DNA from: Salinivirgaceae bacterium
GTDB lineage: Bacteria; Bacteroidota; Bacteroidia; Bacteroidales; SZUA-534
Direction: 5' to 3'
NCBI GenBank assembly: GCA_017551905.1
Contig: JAFZKK010000020.1
Span: 1 to 38,114 of the forward strand
DNA length: 38,114 bases
Position numbers and translations under genes: made by a program. The notes beneath the pieces were generated by a model that did not search any database, was not told the DNA's origin, and saw only the letters and a list, made by a program, of their open reading frames with translations. Shown here piece by piece: positions 33,801 to 38,114 of this stretch. Position 1 is the stretch's first letter, and each line of letters starts with the position of its first letter.

Positions 33801-36800
33801 GATAGTGCCAATTACCATCATCATCTTGATAGCTAGTCCAACCACTTATACCAAAATAATTATAAGTATACTCATCAGCCTCTAATGTATAGTTTCCGTC
33901 ATATTCATTGCTTATAGAATTTTCTAATTCTTCAATTTCATCATTCCATTCAAAGCCTTCTCTTTTAGTTATGTCACTCAAATAGTACTTGAAGCGGTCA
34001 GTTTCCTCCAACTCCATGAACCGTCTGATTTCGCCACTTGCATCTATAAAATAGTTTGTGGTATCATTATTAACTATTTTAGGCGCAACCACAAATCTTC
34101 CGCAGTTATTGGCTACGTAATCAACACTGCCTGCATTTGCAAGAGCAATACGATTATAGTTTTCCGGAAGAATAACAGCAGCAGTGTCGAACGCCAAGTT
34201 GCCGGCGATGCTTATCACCGCACATTCTGATGAATAATTACCCGGCAGACATACATAATTGTTTGCGGCCACCTTAGCATAACCGCTCATGATAAAGGTG
34301 GCAAATTGCCTATCATCATTACCATCATAATAATCCCCCAAATAAACACCATCTCCGAAACTATTCGTCCCATTGTTGTCGCTCACAGTCTGATTGCCAC
34401 TAATTAAGCCACCGCTCATTGTCATAGTACCAACCGCATACACTCCACCTCCTCCAGGATTATTAGAGTTGATGGCCGTGTTGTTGCTGATTGTGCCGCT
34501 TTGCATCTGAACTTCTCCGCCTTCAGCAATAAAGAGTCCGCCTCCGAATGGAGCAGTATTGCCGGTTATGGTTGCGCTACCCTTCATAATCAATGTGGCG
34601 TCTTCATCCACATATACACCGCCTCCACAATTGTTTGCCATATTGTTGGTAATAACCACACCATTGCCGATGGTAACATTGCTGTATTCGCCAACATAAA
34701 GACCGCTACCATTATAAGAATAGCCATTGCTGATAGTCAGGTCTTCAATGGTAACAGGCACTTCGGTATATATATCTAAAACAGAGTATATGTCATCACT
34801 CGCTTCAGGCGCGCCATTTTCCGGTTTATACGCACCTTTCAATGTGCCACCATTTTTGCCTTTCAGTGTTATAGAAGTGGCGTTGACATCAATATCAGCA
34901 TCACTATCATAACCAAGATATTGTGCTCCTTGGAGTTCTCCCACAACACATATTGTCCAATCGTCTTTGTCAGGACTGTTGTTGATTCGTGTTACGGCAG
35001 ACACAATCGACGGCAGTGCCGCATTTATCGAATTGCCGGCATTGCCTTCTTGCCCTTCAGTCGATACATACAATACCGATTGTGAGAATTTGGCGGTCAG
35101 ACTCATGTCGCCAGCCAACGAATCAATTAAATAGTTGCCTGTGATTGTGCTATCGCCTACTATCCAACCTCTGAAATCATACCCGTCGTTGGCGTTAGCG
35201 GTGAGAATTAACTTTTGGCCTTTAATAGCGTCTGCGACAAAAACACCCGGTGTGCTATTATCAAAAACGACTGGAGTTCCATCGCTGTAAATGGCAGAAA
35301 TAGAACCCGCTCCATTAGGCATAGCAGTAACGGTCAGTTTGCAAGCATACATTGATGATATTTTACCCGACGCCGTCTGCAGAACGTTTATGTATGAATT
35401 CATGTTAATCAAGGTGCTATCCTGGTTAACCATCATCATTTCAAGGTTTCTCAACGCATCGACAATAGCAAAGTTTGAACGGCCAATTGTATTGTCGTTG
35501 ATATAGATGCGTGCGCTGTCGGAGTCAACTGTCAGGTAATTGTCTATGTCTTTGTGGCGGCTTATGCTTGCCACGGCAAACTTGGCTTTGGCGGCCTTGC
35601 CGGCTTCACTGTCATCGTCAATATAAACCAACGAGCCAAACCTGTCGATAATGAAATACGGTTCCGGCTCGGTTTTTCCGCGTCGTATGCTTGCCACGGC
35701 GAATGTGCTTTTGGCGGCTTTATCGTTTTCGTTTTCATCCAAATCGATATAGAATGTCGCCTGGTCGCCATCAACGTTCAGCACATCGTCGCCGCCCTTG
35801 CCCGAGCGTCCGGCTACGGCAAACTTGGCTTTGGCAGCCTTGTCGGCGTCAGTGTTTTTGTTAGCGTTAAAATCGACATAGACTGTCGAGCCGTCGCCAT
35901 CAATAGTGAACAGGTTCTCATCGCCCTTGTTGCGGCGTATGCTTGCCACTGCGAATTTGGCTTTGGCGGCTTTATCGCTTTGGTTGTCATCAACATAAAT
36001 AACCGAACCGCTGCCGTCAACGGTCATCAGGTTCTCATCGCCCTTGTTGCGACGAATGCTTGCCACTGCGAATTTTGCTTTGGCGGCTTTACCATTTTGG
36101 TTATAGTTATCGTTATCGTCAACATAGATTGTCGCGCCTTGGTCGTCAACAGTCATCAAGTTCTCATCGCCCTTGTTGCGACGTATGCTTGCCACTGCGA
36201 ATTTGGCTTTGGCAGCTTTACCATTTTGGTTATCGTCATCGTCAATATAGATTGTCGCACCTTGGTCGTCAATGGTCAGCAGGTTTTCATCGCCCTTGTT
36301 GCGACGAATGCTTGCCACTGCGAATTTGGCTTTGGCAGCTTTACCATTTTGGTTATCGTCATCGTCAATATAGATTGTCGCACCTTGGTTGTCAACGGTC
36401 AGCAAGTCTTCCTCGCCTTTGTTACGGCGAATGCTTGCCACTGCAAACTTGGCTTTGGCGGCCTTCGAGTCATCGTCATAATCTACAAACACTTTGACGC
36501 CCGTCTCATAAACAGCGAACAGCAGGTTGCCATCGTTGTCTTTAACTTGGAAGATAGGCTCGTCGGAAGCCACTTTGGGTTGGATGACTGTGGTTGTGCG
36601 GGATGCGTACATGGTGTACGGCACCGGCTGAATCTGCAGTGCGCCCATATTGGTGTAGGTGGAGCCGTCGGTGCTCACCTCAACTTGCATCATCACTTGC
36701 ATTGTCTCCCACGGGATGGCCGTAAAGCTGCCTTGCAGACCCGTTCCCTCGCCAACATTGACATTGACATTGCCGTAGGCGTTGGTGGTTGTCTGGTGCA

Positions 36801-36972
36801 CCTCTTTGTAATAGACACTGTCGGCCAGCATCACACTTAGGCGCAGACTCACGGCTTTGTTTTCGAGCACTTTGCCGCCGTCGCGGATAACAGCTTGATA
36901 GCTAAACGAATTCTGAGCAACAGCCGCAACAGCCGTCAACAACGCAACAAAACCCAACAATAATTTTTTCAT
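27886..36972 (-). CDS. Giant secreted mosaic surface protein (3028 residues)
   Basis: The signal peptide ends near AVAQ (residue 20). Segments, with approximate residues: 20-140, an N-terminal beta domain (SFSYQAVIRDGGKVLENKAV) usual in Bacteroidetes secreted repeat proteins; 168-505, eight full tandem repeats of about 40 residues plus one degenerate copy (AAKAKFAVASIRRNKG); 540-630, an InlB-type repeat (LTANANDGYDFRGWIV); 634-980 and 1265-1800, right-handed beta-helix regions with GGGVYV polymorphic repeats, separated by a unique domain; 1809-2104, a domain with RFSQGNLKYQ; 2109-2342, a FISUMP module (VDLGLTSGKKWAAVNLG); 2347-2560, a short third helix; 2562-2839, a formylglycine-enzyme/C-type-lectin-like domain (YRLPTSAEWEYIARGG, GFRVV); 2842-3028, a second FISUMP module. 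There is no T9SS sorting domain at the end. Probably an adhesin or surface-display protein; the ligand is unknown. Confidence 0.85.
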   Translation of the reverse strand: MKKLLLGFVALLTAVAAVAQNSFSYQAVIRDGGKVLENKAVSLRLSVMLADSVYYKEVHQTTTNAYGNVNVNVGEGTGLQGSFTAIPWETMQVMMQVEVSTDGSTYTNMGALQIQPVPYTMYASRTTTVIQPKVASDEPIFQVKDNDGNLLFAVYETGVKVFVDYDDDSKAAKAKFAVASIRRNKGEEDLLTVDNQGATIYIDDDDNQNGKAAKAKFAVASIRRNKGDENLLTIDDQGATIYIDDDDNQNGKAAKAKFAVASIRRNKGDENLMTVDDQGATIYVDDNDNYNQNGKAAKAKFAVASIRRNKGDENLMTVDGSGSVIYVDDNQSDKAAKAKFAVASIRRNKGDENLFTIDGDGSTVYVDFNANKNTDADKAAKAKFAVAGRSGKGGDDVLNVDGDQATFYIDLDENENDKAAKSTFAVASIRRGKTEPEPYFIIDRFGSLVYIDDDSEAGKAAKAKFAVASISRHKDIDNYLTVDSDSARIYINDNTIGRSNFAIVDALRNLEMMMVNQDSTLINMNSYINVLQTASGKISSMYACKLTVTAMPNGAGSISAIYSDGTPVVFDNSTPGVFVADAIKGQKLILTANANDGYDFRGWIVGDSTITGNYLIDSLAGDMSLTAKFSQSVLYVSTEGQEGNAGNSINAALPSIVSAVTRINNSPDKDDWTICVVGELQGAQYLGYDSDADIDVNATSITLKGKNGGTLKGAYKPENGAPEASDDIYSVLDIYTEVPVTIEDLTISNGYSYNGSGLYVGEYSNVTIGNGVVITNNMANNCGGGVYVDEDATLIMKGSATITGNTAPFGGGLFIAEGGEVQMQSGTISNNTAINSNNPGGGGVYAVGTMTMSGGLISGNQTVSDNNGTNSFGDGVYLGDYYDGNDDRQFATFIMSGYAKVAANNYVCLPGNYSSECAVISIAGNLAFDTAAVILPENYNRIALANAGSVDYVANNCGRFVVAPKIVNNDTTNYFIDASGEIRRFMELEETDRFKYYLSDITKREGFEWNDEIEELENSISNEYDGNYTLEADEYTYNYFGISGWTSYQDDDGNWHYHNSSFGRLATINEKGLLLPCKSDGIILLNSNSQESASGEDAVVMIRYYYDGDDYLFSLWPMVSLTNYKMTFALINEDWDGNATQYERYDFVVNCEKAYPGCKFSPVAYYNDNNSDYDKYYVKIIVGEDTTTSYVETSSYSNAEYSAAFGSTITLEALTAPEGMMFDYWLKKEYYSYSYGVSYSANPLQVKASNVDKVYFEAHFKEIPPIIVDGENGNDETGDGDKTPFKTLTAALRFIEAKNNDSETYKIKVLNYTDDIAVGQNIDGKASSIIINFGENGQYEGTTTAQHVIDINTTVPISISNLQMSRVSADRVINVPAGKSLILDNCTISGGTEDNLASVGGAYIGEGGKLTLKGSSIKYFSAENGGGVYVDGGELILVTDKYYNYAFVSNCLATSYGGGVYATNNGIITLSDSYSSVKNNEAERGGGIYLTGNATIDSKYYYSEISNNEAIQDGGAIYLDNGVSVTFNDGCYISSNIAGGNGGGVYVANGATLTVGKGKIQNCTAETNGGGMYIAYGGSAALSGTGSYESYKGYVYSNSSQFGGGVYVGGTFTMSGYAGVAYNGNKDAGNATNGGGVYVANRGVFTIEEGRNCEINDNYSESGGSGVYLAKGATLDMKGGGIYNNRKPTGATIQGTGVYVKEGATFNMKGYANTGTSNIIYLDKNAVVNITGDVVTYECNATFKPNEYKKDRQILNISDGATINISKFAIEKQTVTNSYGAEIDVEWMVDNDGKLQKAGVSGAQNQGALAGTFKISDSKSIRFSQGNLKYQASTGTWRFADNQTDKGDYEAARKASATSNDWVDRFGYGTSGWNSGATAYQPFSLSNNDDDYLNANLTGSNANADWGVYNAIENGGNTHGMWRTLTAEEWQYLLYGRGTETESKKKFGMVRINFSSDGKDHVVGILLLPDNWTLTSAELDAAGITFTPGENPTYNGKQGYDANIYTSTQWQLLEENGAVFLPAVGARSYQTGTSDGVPYVINGGGYDADGYYNYNGTRLPPWAYYWTANGGKCLYFDYRYAEPRRLDKNSGACVRLVADVADDGSSDGHAKVDLGLTSGKKWAAVNLGYTGPESSNYYVPYQSQNAYNAYPSIGDKYAWGETEPKGSFTFDNYKYKGEWLSTYNQTYTKYNDEDGLDVLELEDDAAYAQWGGNWRVPTYEDWMELWNECYWVSTRVATDDGNRYYYLVYKPVTLWSDDVTDAGVHQCKIGASSSNPSNYWPKHGSYGDLAFTVNYSNYDFKYWASSIEQGENYVFCVQYTTTSSPMNRSVNNRYDGAYIRPVWVPITTTVFYVSPEGSDSNDGTRNKPFATIQKAASKMIDKYTRYTIFVDGELDSEQELTGTIKARSITLRGAHGLDNSTGKPKDKINSGISVSTTVPVTVENLEITGSVTVGSSAKVTLAGGAVVSGESGVTNSGTFTMKNDAWVGKVSLAEGKTITVGKLTTDNITTITLSEGQYAPETQVLVKESGVEELPVSKFVMDDNTNWQIGADGKLAKISNNSVPEDFVYVAGAKVPKTITITNSPVFNGQADVEITDLYVCDHEVTQAEYETYCMYGGDETPEETGDDKITSSVYYVSWCDALVYCNLRSIAEGLTPVYSIIDQNGDYTTDPKNWRGIRSEGDKYCGANYQNYYIWDLNLGDPSTESHENVIINEAANGYRLPTSAEWEYIARGGNGLTDEDVRNYTYSGSNTLSEVAAVVEYGSVNYEIKTKSPNTLSIYDMSGNVLEWCFDWIGYEADYRVTRGVSGNLIDCSTESTPCSTSNDLGFRVVRNAIPNWLTSDENGHYYVDLGLNSQTKWATMNFGAEDKTRIGTKCSWNSEEYTGADSWGDNWSIATTTQWQELMNNCYWEFSPYNDGNHMVNGYNVYKAKDESDKGKFNDENGSNPPVGTYTYSDPHIFIRTDANSIYADDPDKVGYFWPLQTSEVTQLDTNTPIIYLNGDSSAANATWQDSNGNNHPIRLVYVKP
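35460..36470 (-). repeat. Tandem coding repeats of about 110-130 bases in the giant gene
   Basis: Eight copies plus one degenerate copy of a unit encoding K-AAKAKFAVASIRR-NKG-DENL-T-DD-GATIYIDD. Copies 1-5 are the most similar, and parts of copies 2 and 3 (about 36180-36390) are nearly identical in DNA over about 90 bases, which implies recent duplication. The variable-length Asp/Asn-rich spacers (DDDDNQNGK, DDNDNYNQNGK, DFNANKNTDADK) look like loops, perhaps metal binding. Confidence 0.9.
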
Positions 36973-37051
36973 AACAAAATCATATTAACTTATTGAACAT
37001 AAAATATTTGCCATACGATTTTCTACTCATAAGGCACGGGGTAATCGGCTA

Positions 37052-37059
37052 CAAACTTA
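37052..37059 (-). promoter_or_regulatory. Candidate -7 box for the giant gene
   Basis: TAAGTTTG on the - strand matches TAnnTTTG exactly, 79 bases before the ATG at 36972. The -33 region has only TTTTCG at about 25 bases. The rest of 36973-37136 is AT-rich with no other feature seen. Confidence 0.35.
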
Positions 37060-37136
37060 TAAAATAAAGCTGAATGACGAGTGCGAAAAGTGTTTAGAAT
37101 ATTGAACTGAAAAGCATAATTTAAGTTCTTATGCCA

Positions 37137-38036
37137 TCAGAACACATTGAAATTAATCCGCATTTTAGAGCGAATCTGTTCACAGGCGATGTGAGTGCGG
37201 ATTTCGTTTTCGATGCTGTTACCAATGCTGCCGCCCTCCATAATCGATGAATAGAAAGCGTTCAACTGCCGCACTTTGCTTGAGGCGTCAGATGCGCTAC
37301 CGGTCCATAGCGACGGCTGGTCGGTGTTGGTGCTGCATATACTTGTTATGGTCGATGTAAGCATATCGGCCATTGCCATATTGTTGTAGTTAAGCACTTT
37401 AATGCTATGCGACGATGCCATGCCATATTTGTCGATGACAATGTTGCCAATGGTTCCGTTGTCGAAATCGAGACGGACGCGCAACGCATCAGGCAGGGTG
37501 CTGAAACTTGAAAACACATTAACGGCCACACGGTGGATGTCGGAATGCAGAAGTGTGAGCATCAGGCTTATCTCATTGTGCGCCAGCAACATCAAATTAT
37601 CGTTGCTTGTGCGCGAAATGTTGCATTGTATGTCGAGCGGTTGCCGACAGTGCTCATGCAGCTGTTGATAAACGTCGGAATAGATGAACGGATGCCCGAC
37701 AAGTATTGTGGTGTCGGCCTCGTCGCGCAGACGCATCAACGAGCGCAACTCATCGGCGGTAAAATTGTAAGTGCCGTCGAGATAGACATCAAGCGAGTGA
37801 CGCACAGCCTCCGACACAAGCGGCATATAAAGATTGTCGTCGATGGAGAAAATCACCGCCTGACAGCTGTCGCATAAATCGGTAAACGACTGAAAAACAT
37901 TGTATTCGCTATGCTGTTGGCGGTCGAAGAGAAGGCTGGGGTCGTAGATACCGCAGAAGTCGAATGCGGGTGTCTGCGCCAGAGTTTTCATGTAAACATC
38001 GGCGTTGCGCAAACCTACTATTCCAATCTTCAGCAT
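37137..38036 (-). CDS. Degenerate Gfo/Idh/MocA-type oxidoreductase
   Basis: About 299 residues from Met at 38036 (MLKIGIVGLRNADVY); an upstream in-frame ATG at 38051 falls at the expected transcription start of the promoter at 38057-38064, so the inner start is preferred. The N-terminal Rossmann part has the family layout: AQTPAFDFCGIYDPS, then AVIFSIDDNLYMPLVSEAVRHSLDVYLDG, then TILVGHPFIYSDVYQQL. Two hallmark elements are missing: the dinucleotide-binding loop lacks the GxGxxG glycines (VGLRNADV), and the catalytic Lys of the EKP motif is absent (YLDGTY). A non-catalytic or sugar-binding role is therefore possible. It ends 164 bases before the giant gene start on the same strand, separated by a promoter-like site. 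Confidence 0.7.
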   Translation of the reverse strand: MLKIGIVGLRNADVYMKTLAQTPAFDFCGIYDPSLLFDRQQHSEYNVFQSFTDLCDSCQAVIFSIDDNLYMPLVSEAVRHSLDVYLDGTYNFTADELRSLMRLRDEADTTILVGHPFIYSDVYQQLHEHCRQPLDIQCNISRTSNDNLMLLAHNEISLMLTLLHSDIHRVAVNVFSSFSTLPDALRVRLDFDNGTIGNIVIDKYGMASSHSIKVLNYNNMAMADMLTSTITSICSTNTDQPSLWTGSASDASSKVRQLNAFYSSIMEGGSIGNSIENEIRTHIACEQIRSKMRINFNVF

Positions 38037-38056
38037 ATTATTGATAAGCATTTACG

Positions 38057-38064
38057 CAAAACTA
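38057..38064 (-). promoter_or_regulatory. Candidate -7 box for the Gfo/Idh-like gene
   Basis: TAGTTTTG on the - strand, continuing GCG, matches TAnnTTTG exactly. Transcription should begin about 7 bases further on, near 38050, which favours the ATG at 38036 over that at 38051. The -33 element is poor. Confidence 0.45.
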
Positions 38065-38114
38065 TACCTAAAAAATCCAGACGGATAGGCGTTTTCGTGT
38101 TTGTTATCAACGCA

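Noticed and set aside
35554..36840. A 428-codon open frame on the + strand opposite the giant gene's repeats
   Set aside because: It is a mirror of the tandem repeats and skewed codon use of the - strand gene; the product is cysteine- and histidine-rich repeats with no start signal or homology that I recognise.

Overview
The window looks like a chromosomal segment of a Bacteroidetes bacterium, most likely Bacteroidales. The main evidence is a type IX secretion (T9SS) C-terminal sorting domain at about 3.8-4.0 kb, several promoters matching the Bacteroidetes -7 box TAnnTTTG, AT-rich start regions without Shine-Dalgarno sequences, FISUMP and BACON/InlB-like surface modules, and a classical menaquinone operon. 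No tRNA, rRNA, CRISPR array or complete insertion sequence was seen.

Layout. 0.1-2.8 kb (+): an ECF sigma factor, an overlapping membrane-anchored anti-sigma-like protein and a secreted protein of unknown function. 2.9-4.0 kb (+): a T9SS cargo gene split by a frameshift at a run of eight T. 4.1-7.4 kb (-): a DUF1538 membrane protein followed by a protein with three PII-like modules. 7.5-9.5 kb (-): an ABC-F ATPase. 9.8-14.3 kb (+): two tandem paralogous TPR/membrane/SpoIIE-phosphatase proteins; the second has Asn for a metal-binding Asp. 14.3-17.5 kb (-): a TerB-like membrane protein, a TadA-type deaminase and a Tat-exported lipoprotein fusing an aldo/keto reductase, ferredoxin motifs and a DUF1893-like domain.

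17.6-18.6 kb: a REP-associated tyrosine transposase (RAYT, -) with three inverted pairs of GTAG-hairpin REP elements. Two pairs lie upstream of it and one lies inside its own coding sequence. A solitary REP lies 2 kb away. 18.6-21.7 kb (-): a compact, visibly AT-rich cluster of six genes of unknown function (NTF2-like/zinc ribbon, small membrane protein, lipoprotein and others). 21.7-22.0 kb: a strongly structured element that may be an RNA. 22.1-27.8 kb (+): an MFS transporter, then menD-menB-menC-menE with overlapping or adjacent ends. These four enzymes take isochorismate to 1,4-dihydroxy-2-naphthoyl-CoA; menF, menH and menA are not in the window. 27.9-37.0 kb (-): a 3028-residue secreted mosaic protein with a tandem repeat array, beta-helix polymorphic repeats, two FISUMP modules and a formylglycine-enzyme-like domain. 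37.1-38.0 kb (-): a degenerate Gfo/Idh/MocA-type protein.

The best candidates for something new are the REP/RAYT locus with a REP pair inside the transposase gene, the six-gene AT-rich cluster beside a structured element, the giant mosaic surface protein, and the DUF1538/triple-PII-like pair. All functional statements come from reading motifs by eye; no database search or folding program was run.
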